A stretch of DNA of 12,120 nt from Hyphomicrobiales bacterium (GTDB lineage: Bacteria; Pseudomonadota; Alphaproteobacteria; Rhizobiales; Beijerinckiaceae): positions 1 through 12,120 of the forward strand of contig PXAW01000308.1 in assembly GCA_003567055.1 (NCBI GenBank). Direction: 5' to 3'. This document shows, one piece after another, positions 4,963-12,120 of this stretch (position 1 is the stretch's first letter; each line of letters begins with the position of its first letter). Both the position numbers and the translations under genes were made by a program. A model generated the notes under the pieces. That model saw nothing but the letters and a program-made list of their open reading frames with translations, was not told the origin of the DNA and made no database searches.

Positions 4963-5907
4963 TCACACGGCGCCGCGTTCCGAATAGAACCGGATCGCGC
5001 CGGGATGCTTCGGCACGCCGATATCCTCCGCCATGAGTTCGACGGTGGTGTCGCTCATCACGCGTACGATGGCGGCAAGATCATCGATGTTCTCGACGAT
5101 GCCTTCGAGGAGGTTGTAAACCACGTCCTCGTCGAGATCGCAGCGGGCGATGATGTGCGTGGCGTAGCCCACCGTCTGCACATCCTCGTTCTGGCCGGGA
5201 TAGGTGCCGGCCGGAATGATCAGCGCCGAATAGCCGGGGTTGAGCTCCCGCATGGCTTCGATCTGTTCGTCCGACATCCCGACCATGCGGATGTCTCGTG
5301 ACGAGGCGAGATCCATCACCGAGGAAGCAGGGATCGTTGTGCCCAGCGTGAAAACCTGGGCGTTGTTGTCGCGCATGAGCGAGACCGCGTCGGTGTAGGA
5401 AACGTGGCTGACACGCCCGAGATCGTCGTAGGCGAGGCCGGCCACTTCCAGCGCCTGTGCGGTGGCGAATTCCGCCGTATTACCGCGTGGCTGGATCGCA
5501 ACCGCCTGGCCCGCCATGTCCTCGATCGAATAAACCCCGGCATCCGCCAGTGCGACGATCTGGAAGAATTGCGGATAGAGCGTCGCGACGTTGCAGACAT
5601 TCTCCTGCGGTTCGTCGAAAGGCGCGCGCCCGGCGACGCCGTCCACCGTCGAGATGGAATTGCCGAATCCGAAATCGGTGCGCCCGGTGGCGACGGCGCG
5701 CACATTTGCGATGCCCGCTCCGGGCATTACCTGCATCGTGAAGTCACGATCTCCCATGATATTGGCGAATGCGCCACCGAGCGGATACCAGACGCCCCCT
5801 TGCGGGCCGGTCATGATGCGCAACTGCTGCGCCTGCGCAGCGGGAGCGGCGAGAACGGTAATGCTGACGCCGGCGGCGAGCGCGGCGAGTTTCATCTTGC
5901 TGGTCAT
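4963..5907 (-). CDS. TAXI family TRAP transporter solute-binding protein
   Basis: A 314-residue periplasmic protein. A Sec signal peptide (1-26) has a Lys-containing start, a hydrophobic core and an AQA cleavage site before Gln27. The mature N-terminus LRIMTGPQGGVWYPLGGAFA is the classic TAXI opening, followed by VMPGAGIANVRAVATGRTDFGF; QPRGNTAEF (139-147) and the C-terminal HPGAIRFYSERG also fit. TAXI proteins bind small carboxylates or amino acids and pass them to a fused TRAP membrane subunit. Start chosen at ATG 5907, with AGGAGA (5915-5920) 7 nt away; the open frame upstream lacks these. No TAXI-type fused permease lies within the window on either side, so it is an orphan here, or uses a distant permease. 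It sits about 440 bp downstream of the SMP-30 gene and is likely transcribed from its own promoter. Confidence 0.92.
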   Translation of the reverse strand: MTSKMKLAALAAGVSITVLAAPAAQAQQLRIMTGPQGGVWYPLGGAFANIMGDRDFTMQVMPGAGIANVRAVATGRTDFGFGNSISTVDGVAGRAPFDEPQENVCNVATLYPQFFQIVALADAGVYSIEDMAGQAVAIQPRGNTAEFATAQALEVAGLAYDDLGRVSHVSYTDAVSLMRDNNAQVFTLGTTIPASSVMDLASSRDIRMVGMSDEQIEAMRELNPGYSALIIPAGTYPGQNEDVQTVGYATHIIARCDLDEDVVYNLLEGIVENIDDLAAIVRVMSDTTVELMAEDIGVPKHPGAIRFYSERGAV

Positions 5908-6348
5908 GCACGTCTCTCCTTCGAGGTTTCCTTCCGCGCTGCACCTGTTCTTGTTGCCGACGATGCATCCGCGTTTGCCGGATTGATGATCACTCAGCTT
6001 TTTGCATTCGTGACCATGGAAGACGAACGGCATGGGATCTTCATCCGCAGGATGGGAGATATGTATGTTCACGAATGTGTGACGGGGTTGTTTGCATGCG
6101 TTTGCCTGGATGAAGAAAACTTAACCATGCAGTCTATCAATCAATTAATATCATTGAGGCAGATTTACTGTTTTGAAGTTGTATATGCGTCGGACTCAAG
6201 AGGGCGGTAAAGAGACCATCCGATATCGGCCGCCAGCCTCGGGGAGAAGCCATTTGCAGTATTCGAGGCGTTGACGCGGTCCGGGCGCAGTCGACAAAGT
6301 CACTCGCCGGAGCAGGCCGGGCTGGCGGATATCGAGATCGCCATCGTG
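5908..6348. other. Intergenic region upstream of the TAXI gene
   Basis: About 440 bp without a supported gene. Bases about 6110-6190 are AT-rich and the likeliest site for the TAXI promoter on the minus strand, but I could not fix -35/-10 boxes. A 10-bp palindrome CCGATATCGG lies at 6220-6229, and a GTTTGC motif is repeated around GCATGC near 6090-6105; either could be a regulator site. The part next to the SMP-30 stop holds only weak GC hairpins (around 6324-6343), so no clear terminator ends the catabolic operon. ORFs through this stretch lack ribosome-binding sites. Confidence 0.55.
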
Positions 6349-7377
6349 TCATCGGTCGCCGCTGGCTCGTCCCCAATGCGCCATCGGCAGGCCCGGCACC
6401 GGAGAGCGGAACCAGGGGATGCGGGTGCCGCGCAGGGAGCCGATATGGACACTGCGCAGATCAGGGCCGCCGAAGGTGATCGAGGCGAACCAGGGCGCGA
6501 TCTCGCCGCCGCAGGCGAGCATCAGTTCGGGTGTCACCGCGTCGCGGGCAAAGGCATCGTAGAGGCGCTGTGAAGGCTCCGGGCGATCATCATCGAGGAT
6601 GATGCGCATCTCGCCCTGCGGGGTGAGGGCGAAGATGCGATCGGACATCACATGCGTGCCCCACAGATTGCCGTATGAATCGAAGGCGATGCCGTCGATG
6701 AAGCCGCCCGTATCGGCAGGACCGAACACCTCCCGCTGCGTGACCTGCGCCCCCTCCCCGATCCGCAGCCGGGTGATCCGGCGCGCGGTCGTCTCGACCA
6801 CGTAGAGCCATTCCTCGCTTGCATCGAAACGGATCTCGTTGGTGAAATGAAAGCCGTCGGCGACGATGCGCGCGCCGTTCTCGTCGAGCACGGCAACATA
6901 GCCATCGGCGATATTCGGGCTGATCGCGCGCATCCAGTTCCTGATGCGGGTGGAGATGGTAAGCCAGATCCGCCCGCGCGAATCCCGCAGGACGAAATTC
7001 ACCTTGCCGATCGGCGTGCCGTCGATCGTGTCGAGGAGGACGGAGGTCTCCCCGTCCCGGGTCATGCGCTCCAGACGGTCGGTTCCGAAATTCGAGATCA
7101 GGATCGAGCCATCCGCGTCGAAGGCCAGCCCGTTGGGAAGAGTGCCTTCGGTGAAACGGGTCTCCTCGTCCGCGCTCGAAGCGAAGCTTGAATCGAGACT
7201 CTGGGTGACGAGCCTCTGGCTGCCGTCGGGGCGGATATGCACGACCCCGCCCCGCGCATCCGCGCTCCACAGCGAGCCGTCGGGCTCGGCCAGGATGCAT
7301 TCGGGACGCTGCAGGTCGGCGCCGACATACACGATATCCGCCTTGTCGACGACGAATCCGTCGATCGGATTGGCCAT
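6349..7377 (-). CDS. SMP-30/gluconolactonase/LRE-family hydrolase
   Basis: A 342-residue six-bladed beta-propeller of the SMP-30 (regucalcin/gluconolactonase) family, metal-dependent enzymes that mostly hydrolyse lactones. Likely metal/active-site residues in family order: Glu26 (RPECILAEPDGSLW), Asn127 (GKVNFVLRDSRGRIWLT), Asn180 (FTNEIRFD) and Asp228 (FIDGIAFDSYGNLWG). Repeated blade motifs of the type 'D.DG.LW' are clear. No signal peptide, so cytoplasmic. Start at ATG 7377, because GGAGG (7383-7387) precedes it by 5 nt; an ATG at 7389 contains that site. It begins 12 nt after the BKACE stop, so it is the last gene of the TRAP-catabolic operon. It probably opens a lactone on the pathway feeding the cleavage enzyme. 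Exact substrate unknown. Confidence 0.87.
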   Translation of the reverse strand: MANPIDGFVVDKADIVYVGADLQRPECILAEPDGSLWSADARGGVVHIRPDGSQRLVTQSLDSSFASSADEETRFTEGTLPNGLAFDADGSILISNFGTDRLERMTRDGETSVLLDTIDGTPIGKVNFVLRDSRGRIWLTISTRIRNWMRAISPNIADGYVAVLDENGARIVADGFHFTNEIRFDASEEWLYVVETTARRITRLRIGEGAQVTQREVFGPADTGGFIDGIAFDSYGNLWGTHVMSDRIFALTPQGEMRIILDDDRPEPSQRLYDAFARDAVTPELMLACGGEIAPWFASITFGGPDLRSVHIGSLRGTRIPWFRSPVPGLPMAHWGRASGDR

Positions 7378-7389
7378 ACCATCCTCCAT

Positions 7390-8328
7390 TCAGAACGAGA
7401 CCCGGTCGCCGCCCTTGAGCGCCAGCATCTCGCGGGTCTCGGACGGTGTGGCGACTTCGAGATCGAGCGCCTCGATGATGCCGCGCATCTTGGTGACCTG
7501 CTCCGCGTTGTTCGCGGCGAGCTGGCCCGGGCCGAGATAGAGGCTGTCCTCCAGCCCCACGCGCACGTTGCCGCCCATCACCAGCGCCTGGGTGAGCAGC
7601 GGAATCTGATGACGCCCCGCCGCCAGCACCGACCAGACGTAATCCTTGCCGAAGAGCTTGTCGGCGGTGTTCTTCATGAAGGTGAGGTTGTCCGGATCGG
7701 CGCCGATCCCGCCCAGGATTCCGAAGATGGTCTGGACCAGGAAGGGCGGCTTGATCAGCCCGCGATCGACGAAATGGGCCAGATTGTAGAGATGCCCGAC
7801 ATCATAGCATTCGAACTCGAAACGCGTGCCGTGCTCCTCGCCGAGCGCCTGCAGGATATAGGCGATATCCTTGAAGGTGTTGCGGAATATGAAATCATCC
7901 GAGGAAAGCAGGAAGGGCTTCTCCCACTCGAATTTCCAGTCCTTGTATTTCGCCGCCATCGGGAAGATGCCGAAATTCATCGATCCCATGTTGAGCGAGC
8001 ACATTTCCGGCGCCGCGCGCAACGGCGCCGCGAGACGCTGCTCGACCGTCATGCCGAGCCCGCCGCCCGTGGTGATGTTCACCACCGCATCGCTGTTCTG
8101 CTTGATGGTGGGCAGGAACTGCATGAACACGTCCGGATCCGGCGTCGGGCGCCCGTCCTGCGGATCGCGCGCATGCAGATGCAGGATCGACGCCCCAGCC
8201 TCCGCAGCCGCGATCGCCTGCGAGGCGATGTCGGCGGGCTTGTAGGGCAGCCCCTCCGACATGGTGGGGGTGTGGATGCCGCCGGTGACGGCGCAGGTCA
8301 TGATGACTTTGCGGGATGCCTTGGCCAT
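7390..8328 (-). CDS. Beta-keto acid cleavage enzyme (BKACE, 3-keto-5-aminohexanoate cleavage family)
   Basis: A 312-residue TIM-barrel enzyme of the BKACE family (former DUF849), which condenses a beta-keto acid with acetyl-CoA and splits it into acetoacetate and a new acyl-CoA. Motifs: N-terminal MTCAVTGGIHTP, the zinc-binding HLHARDP with His50 and His52, ITTGGG (85-90), and near the end VRVGLEDSLY, giving Arg257, the third metal ligand Glu260 and Asp261. Length is normal. Start at ATG 8328, with AGGAAA (8335-8340) upstream; a further in-frame ATG at 8355 lacks such a site. Family members differ in the side chain they accept (aminohexanoate, dehydrocarnitine, beta-ketoadipate and others), which I cannot resolve by eye. 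Its neighbours suggest a carboxylate imported by the TRAP system and prepared by the two hydrolases. Confidence 0.93.
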   Translation of the reverse strand: MAKASRKVIMTCAVTGGIHTPTMSEGLPYKPADIASQAIAAAEAGASILHLHARDPQDGRPTPDPDVFMQFLPTIKQNSDAVVNITTGGGLGMTVEQRLAAPLRAAPEMCSLNMGSMNFGIFPMAAKYKDWKFEWEKPFLLSSDDFIFRNTFKDIAYILQALGEEHGTRFEFECYDVGHLYNLAHFVDRGLIKPPFLVQTIFGILGGIGADPDNLTFMKNTADKLFGKDYVWSVLAAGRHQIPLLTQALVMGGNVRVGLEDSLYLGPGQLAANNAEQVTKMRGIIEALDLEVATPSETREMLALKGGDRVSF

Positions 8329-8387
8329 GGGGTGTTTCCTCGAGAGTGTGGTCATGCGTTCTTGATGACGCGTCGCGCCGGGCGGCT

Positions 8388-9158
8388 TCAGGCGTCGAGA
8401 ATGGCGACGGCGCGCACGAAGCCCGCCGAGGCGGCGCGGATCTTGAAGGGGAAGCAGGAGATGCGAAAACCCGTATCGGGCAGCTGGTCGAGATTGGTCA
8501 GCTTCTCGATATGGCAGTAGCCGATATCCATGCTGGCGCGATGCCCCTCCCAGACGATGGAAGGGTCGTGCGTCTCCAGCCAGCGCTTGCGCGTATGCGA
8601 GAACGGCGCGTCCCAGCTCCAGCCGTCCGTGCCGGTGACGCGCACGCCGCGCTCCAGCAGCCACAGGGTCGCATCACGCCCCATGCCGCAGCCGCGATCG
8701 ATATAATCCGGCTCGCCATAGGCCACGCCCGCCGCCGTGTTGACGACGATGATCTCGAGCGGTTGCGGCTCGCGGCCGATACGCTTGAACTCCGCTTCGA
8801 GATCGCCGGGCGTGACGACGTAGCCATCCGGAAAATGCCGGAAATCCAGTTTCACGCCGGGCTGGAAGCACCATTCGAGCGGCACTTCGTCGATGGTGAT
8901 CGCCCGCTCGCCGCCATTCATGGTGGAATGGTGGTGATAGGGGGCATCGAGATGCGTGCCGTTATGGGTGATCAGTTCGAGCTTCTCGATGGCCCAGCCC
9001 TCGCCGCCCGGCAGGTCCTTCGGCTCCATGCCCGGGAAGAACCCGGTCACCTGCCCGGCGGTGGTCTGGTGGTCGAGATAGGTGATCTTCGGCTCGAAGC
9101 CCGGCGGATCCGAGGCGATACCCGATTCCAGCGGGACGGAGAGATCGATGATGCGCAT
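8388..9158 (-). CDS. Cyclase-family metal-dependent hydrolase (PF04199, kynurenine formamidase-like)
   Basis: A 256-residue protein. It begins with the typical MRIIDLSVPLESGI and carries the signature THNGTHLDAPYHH (64-76): His65, His69, Asp71 and His75 are the likely metal ligands and catalytic residues. The family includes kynurenine formamidase, isatin hydrolase and other amide/lactam-opening hydrolases; it lacks a transport or signal sequence. Start at ATG 9158, preceded by AGGAGC (9169-9174) at a slightly long 10-nt spacing. It lies 37 nt after dctM and 59 nt before the BKACE gene. No kynureninase or tryptophan dioxygenase is nearby, so a kynurenine role is not supported; hydrolysis of an imported amide, lactam or ester is a better inference. 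Confidence 0.9.
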   Translation of the reverse strand: MRIIDLSVPLESGIASDPPGFEPKITYLDHQTTAGQVTGFFPGMEPKDLPGGEGWAIEKLELITHNGTHLDAPYHHHSTMNGGERAITIDEVPLEWCFQPGVKLDFRHFPDGYVVTPGDLEAEFKRIGREPQPLEIIVVNTAAGVAYGEPDYIDRGCGMGRDATLWLLERGVRVTGTDGWSWDAPFSHTRKRWLETHDPSIVWEGHRASMDIGYCHIEKLTNLDQLPDTGFRISCFPFKIRAASAGFVRAVAILDA

Positions 9159-9195
9159 GGCGATACGGGCTCCTTTGACAACGTGACGCCTCGCC

Positions 9196-10512
9196 TCACA
9201 GCAGGCCGATCGCGATCGGCGGGAAGGCGATGATCAGGATGAGGATGACGAGCATGATCAGCGCGAAGGGCGCGGCGCCGATGAAGACGTCGTTGAGCGA
9301 GATCGAGGGATCGTCGAGCGCACCCTTGATGACATAGACCGACAGGCCGAGCGGCGGCGTCAGCAGGCCGATCTCGACGGCGAGCACGGTGATGATGCCG
9401 AACCAGATCAGATCGATCTGCAAGGCGCTCGCGATCGGGATCACCAGCGGCAGGGTGATCAGCATGATCGAGGAACTGTCGAGGATGGTGCCGAGCAGGA
9501 TCAGCACCAGCACATAGAAGGCGAGGAAGCCGTAGATGCCGAGATCGACCCCGATGATCCACTGGGTCAGGAAGACCGGCAGGCCCGACAGCGCCAGCAT
9601 GCGCGAATACATCGTCGCGGCGATGATCAGGAAGCAGATCGCAGCGGTGATGTGCCCCGTCTCCAGCGTCACGCCCCACAGGGTGCGTGGCCCCATCCGG
9701 CGTTTGGCAACGGCGATGACGATGGCGCCAAGCGCCCCGATGGCGCCGGCTTCGGTCGGCGTGAAGATACCGCCATAGATCCCGCCGAGAACGAGGCCCA
9801 CGAGCAGCACGATCGGCACCAGCTTGACGCTGGAATCGCCGATCATGGCCAGCAGGCTGATCTTGCGCGCCTCCTGCGGGATCGGCGTGCCCGTGAAGCC
9901 CGGCGCCAGCCGCGCCATCAGATAGATGCCCACACAGAAGGCGAAGGCGAGCAGCAGGCCGGGCATGATCCCGGCAATGAACAGCCGCCCCACCGATTGT
10001 TCGGCGATGATCCCGTAGAGGATCAGCAGCAGGCTCGGCGGGATCATCATGCCGAGGATCGAGCTGCCCGCGACGACACCGGCAGCGAAGCGGCGCGTAT
10101 AGCCGATGCGCACCATTTCCGGCACGGCCACCTTGGCAAAGACCGCAGCCGAGGCGATGGAAATGCCGGTGATCGCCGCAAAGACGGAATTCGCCCCCAC
10201 CGTCGCCATGCCCAGACCACCGCGCAGGCGATGAAATACGCGGTTGGCCACGTCGAAGGTATCGCGCCCGATATCCGCCCGGCTGACCACGAGCCCCATC
10301 AGCACGAACAGGGGCACCACGCCGAAGAGATAACTGGAAATGCTCTCGCGTGCGGCGAGCGAAAGAATGCGCGCGGCATGATCGGGATTGTCGCGCAAGG
10401 CCCAGATCCCGAAGAAGCTGACGAGCGCCAGCGCGATCGAGACATGCAGGCCGGCATAGATCAGGACGAGCAGTGCCGCGAGCGAGGCCAGGCCGATCTC
10501 GATACCGCTCAT
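9196..10512 (-). CDS. dctM: TRAP transporter large permease subunit DctM
   Basis: A 438-residue, highly hydrophobic protein of the DctM family, the ion-coupled transport subunit of tripartite TRAP systems in the inner membrane. The conserved stretch NSVFAAITGISIASAAVFAKV (109-129, substrate/sodium region) and AGVVAGSSILGMMIPPS (144-160) are present, as is FTPTEAGAIGALGAI further on. Length is usual for an unfused subunit with about 11-12 spans. The ATG overlaps the dctQ stop (ATGA, 10509-10512), the common coupling for these two subunits. Transport is powered by a sodium or proton gradient; the ligand is set by the binding protein encoded upstream. Confidence 0.95.
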   Translation of the reverse strand: MSGIEIGLASLAALLVLIYAGLHVSIALALVSFFGIWALRDNPDHAARILSLAARESISSYLFGVVPLFVLMGLVVSRADIGRDTFDVANRVFHRLRGGLGMATVGANSVFAAITGISIASAAVFAKVAVPEMVRIGYTRRFAAGVVAGSSILGMMIPPSLLLILYGIIAEQSVGRLFIAGIMPGLLLAFAFCVGIYLMARLAPGFTGTPIPQEARKISLLAMIGDSSVKLVPIVLLVGLVLGGIYGGIFTPTEAGAIGALGAIVIAVAKRRMGPRTLWGVTLETGHITAAICFLIIAATMYSRMLALSGLPVFLTQWIIGVDLGIYGFLAFYVLVLILLGTILDSSSIMLITLPLVIPIASALQIDLIWFGIITVLAVEIGLLTPPLGLSVYVIKGALDDPSISLNDVFIGAAPFALIMLVILILIIAFPPIAIGLL

Positions 10513-11093
10513 GACGCGCCCTCCCCGCTGCGGTCGCGATCAGCCGTCACTCCGTTCCAGGCGCGGATGGCGAGACACAGGGTGCGCATCAGAAAGACGG
10601 CGAGCAGCATCGCCGAGCCGACGAGCACGATCAGATGCACCGGCCAGATCGGCGCCATGAACTGCCCCACGGTCCCGACCATCTCGTTGCGCCCGTAACT
10701 GCGCAGGAAAAGCGGGTGGAAGGCGGTCACGAGCACGTAGACGAGAAAGGCCCCCGCCGCATGCATCAGCGCATCGAGCCCGTCGCCGAGGCGCTGGTTT
10801 CGATTGCGCACGAATCCCAGAAACGCGTCGCTGCGCGTGAGCTTGCCGCGCGACAGGGTGTTGGCGATCTGCAGGAAGACGATCGCGAGGATCGACATCG
10901 CCACCATTTCCGGCACGCCCGCGATCGGGCGCCCGAAGAAGAAACGCCCCACCACATCGACGCTGATCAGGAGCATCACGATGAGGATCGTGACGGTGCC
11001 CAGCACGCTCATCAGCGCCGTCACGCGGTCGAGCAGGCGTGCGCTGGCATCGACGAGGCGTATCCCCGTGCGCAGGTCTTCGGTCGCGGCCAT
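10509..11093 (-). CDS. dctQ: TRAP transporter small permease subunit DctQ
   Basis: A 194-residue inner-membrane protein with four predicted spans (about 26-46, 60-80, 108-128, 151-171), the normal DctQ topology. The motif SVDVVGRFFFGRPIAGVPEMV (45-64 region) is the family hallmark. It forms the QM membrane complex with the subunit encoded next. The ATG at 11093 has only a poor, close GAGG before it, which may keep expression below that of the binding protein. It is separated from the binding-protein gene by 72 nt containing a strong hairpin. Confidence 0.93.
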   Translation of the reverse strand: MAATEDLRTGIRLVDASARLLDRVTALMSVLGTVTILIVMLLISVDVVGRFFFGRPIAGVPEMVAMSILAIVFLQIANTLSRGKLTRSDAFLGFVRNRNQRLGDGLDALMHAAGAFLVYVLVTAFHPLFLRSYGRNEMVGTVGQFMAPIWPVHLIVLVGSAMLLAVFLMRTLCLAIRAWNGVTADRDRSGEGAS

Positions 11094-11122
11094 GGCCTCA
11101 CCCGTTCAGGGATGGATCGGGA

Positions 11123-11144
11123 CGGGGCGCGCAATCGCGCCCCG
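11123..11144 (-). promoter_or_regulatory. Intercistronic hairpin between dctP and dctQ
   Basis: A perfect 9-bp GC-rich stem with a 4-nt loop (arms 11123-11131 and 11136-11144) lies 22-43 nt past the binding-protein stop. No U-tract follows, so it is more likely a 3' mRNA stabiliser or partial attenuator than a full terminator. Such structures commonly let the periplasmic binding protein be made in excess of its permease; that role is inferred here. Confidence 0.5.
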
Positions 11145-11165
11145 CCATCGCCTTGCGTGAGCGGA

Positions 11166-12120
11166 TCAGCGCTGCGACCAGTCACGCGGCAGCGGCGCAC
11201 CGGCTTCGCGCAGCAGATCCATATAGGCGTCGAGGACCTCGGTGCCGGGCAGGCCGCGACCATCGGCATTCTCGGCCCATTGGCCGGCAATATCCGGCAG
11301 CGCCGCAGCCCAGCGGGCGCGCTCCTCATCGGAGAGTTCGGTGACGGCCCCCTCGCCGCTCGCCAGCGTCTCCATCGCCGCCGTCACCCGCGCCGCCTGG
11401 GCCTCGAGATAGGCTTGCGTGTAGGCCTCGGCGCCAGCGCGCAGGGCATCCTGCACCTCGGTCGGCTGCGCATCGAACCAGGGCCCGTTGGAGACAACGG
11501 AACCCGCATATTGCGCACCGAAATTCGTGATCGTCACATAGGGCGCGACTTCATGCAGACGCGCCGGCGCAGCGGCGGTCGGGAACACGATCACACCTTC
11601 GAAGACACCCGTCTGGATGTCGTTGTAATAGGTGGTGAGATTGCCCGCGACACCGACGGCGCCGGTGCCCTCGAGCCAGTTGACCGCAGGCCCCGGAGCC
11701 GCGATGCGCCGGCCTTCGAGATCATCGAGGCTCTCGAAGGGGAAGGTCGTCATCAAGAGGTAGTTGTCCAGCGCAAAGCCGCCGCCGAGATATTCGATAT
11801 CATAGGCGCGCCAGCTCTCGGCCATGCCCGGGATGCTCTCGTGCAGCGAATTCACGGAATCGAGGACGAGCCGCGCATCTGGGGTGGAGAAGGGGGTGAA
11901 GTAGCTGACATTCTGCAGGGGCAGCGACGTGGGTTCGAACACGGTGGGCACGACGCCGACCTCGGCGAGGCCGTCCTCCAGCGCTTCGAGCTCGCCGCCG
12001 ACGGCTGCGAGCGTACCGCCATAGGCTTCGGTCCAGGCGATCCGGTAGGGCGTGCCTTCGAGAGCGGCATCGACGGTCGGGATGAAAGTCTCCGTGAGTT
12101 GCTGGACCCACAGGAAGATC
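11166..12120 (-). CDS. dctP: DctP-type TRAP transporter solute-binding protein (5' end outside window)
   Basis: The last 317 residues are visible; the reading frame is open to the right edge, so the signal peptide and first strand (probably about 40-50 residues) are missing. Features of the DctP family: a FLWVQQLTETFIPTVDAA opening helix, YRIAWTEAYGGTLA, the ELEALEDGLAEVGVVPTVFEP region, LPLQNVSYFTPF, and the hinge-side DDLEGRRIAAPGPAVNWLEGTGAVG. In this family the Arg of the 'LEGR.I' stretch (here EGRRIAAPG) commonly lies close to the carboxylate-binding region, consistent with an organic-acid ligand. First visible gene of the operon with dctQ, dctM, a cyclase-family hydrolase, BKACE and an SMP-30 protein. 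It ends PLPRDWSQR, then TGA. Confidence 0.92.
   Translation of the reverse strand, partial: IFLWVQQLTETFIPTVDAALEGTPYRIAWTEAYGGTLAAVGGELEALEDGLAEVGVVPTVFEPTSLPLQNVSYFTPFSTPDARLVLDSVNSLHESIPGMAESWRAYDIEYLGGGFALDNYLLMTTFPFESLDDLEGRRIAAPGPAVNWLEGTGAVGVAGNLTTYYNDIQTGVFEGVIVFPTAAAPARLHEVAPYVTITNFGAQYAGSVVSNGPWFDAQPTEVQDALRAGAEAYTQAYLEAQAARVTAAMETLASGEGAVTELSDEERARWAAALPDIAGQWAENADGRGLPGTEVLDAYMDLLREAGAPLPRDWSQR

Noticed and set aside
4754..4966. Minus-strand 70-codon ORF overlapping the TAXI stop by GTGA
   Set aside because: GTG start with no ribosome-binding site, no TRAP-like membrane spans and no family I recognise; kept only as a possible remnant in a finding.
5908..6072. 55-residue upstream extension of the TAXI protein
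   Set aside because: It would bury the signal peptide inside the protein; the ATG at 5907 has AGGAGA at good spacing.
7237..8520. Plus-strand ORF of 427 codons opposite the BKACE gene
   Set aside because: Shadow frame with no recognisable domain; minus strand has clear BKACE motifs.
8388..9158. Cyclase-family gene as part of tryptophan-kynurenine catabolism
   Set aside because: No kynureninase or tryptophan 2,3-dioxygenase in view; the neighbours are TRAP and BKACE genes.
9652..10698. Plus-strand ORF of 348 codons opposite dctM
   Set aside because: Polar His/Arg/Asp-rich shadow of a membrane-protein gene.

Overview
The window reads as high-GC alphaproteobacterial chromosome, probably Hyphomicrobiales (Rhizobiales)-like. 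This rests on codon use, the abundance of TRAP transporters, a DUF3618/holin-X/DUF883-type stress cassette and an EcfG-like promoter; the taxonomic call is inference. No rRNA, tRNA, CRISPR array, insertion sequence or phage integration module was seen. All large genes are intact, except the last, which runs off the right edge.

Region 1 (1-1569, plus strand): a ribbon-helix-helix (CopG/Arc-type) regulator followed 28 nt later by an Esterase_PHB-family (poly(3-hydroxybutyrate) depolymerase-like) serine hydrolase. A repeated/inverted CATCC element lies just before the regulator's ribosome-binding site and is a candidate autoregulatory operator. Region 2 (1570-1716): convergent intergenic stretch with two strong hairpins.

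Region 3 (1717-4483, minus strand): a tightly coupled three-gene stress-envelope operon. In transcription order it encodes a DUF883/apolipoprotein-like one-helix membrane protein, a holin-X (PF07332-like) protein and a long DUF3618 protein, with TGATG and ATGA junctions. It is headed by a GGAAC-N16-AGTT sequence resembling an EcfG general-stress promoter. Unusually, it has a 15-bp tandem array in the 5' leader and a different 15-bp tandem array at the 3' end. In the 3' array every unit carries the in-frame TAA stop, and a similar low-complexity frame continues beyond it.

Region 4 (4484-4962): about 480 bp, partly AT-rich, with no confident gene. Region 5 (4963-5907, minus): a TAXI-type TRAP solute-binding protein without a permease in view. 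Region 6 (5908-6348): about 440 bp non-coding with an AT-rich core.

Region 7 (6349-12120, minus): a compact catabolic operon transcribed right to left: DctP-type binding protein (partial), DctQ, DctM, a PF04199 cyclase-family metal hydrolase, a BKACE beta-keto acid cleavage enzyme and an SMP-30/gluconolactonase-family hydrolase. The likely logic is periplasmic capture and import of an organic acid, one or two hydrolytic steps (amide, ester or lactone opening), then acetyl-CoA-dependent cleavage of a beta-keto acid to a CoA ester plus acetoacetate. The substrate cannot be read from sequence. This combination is the best candidate here for an undescribed pathway.
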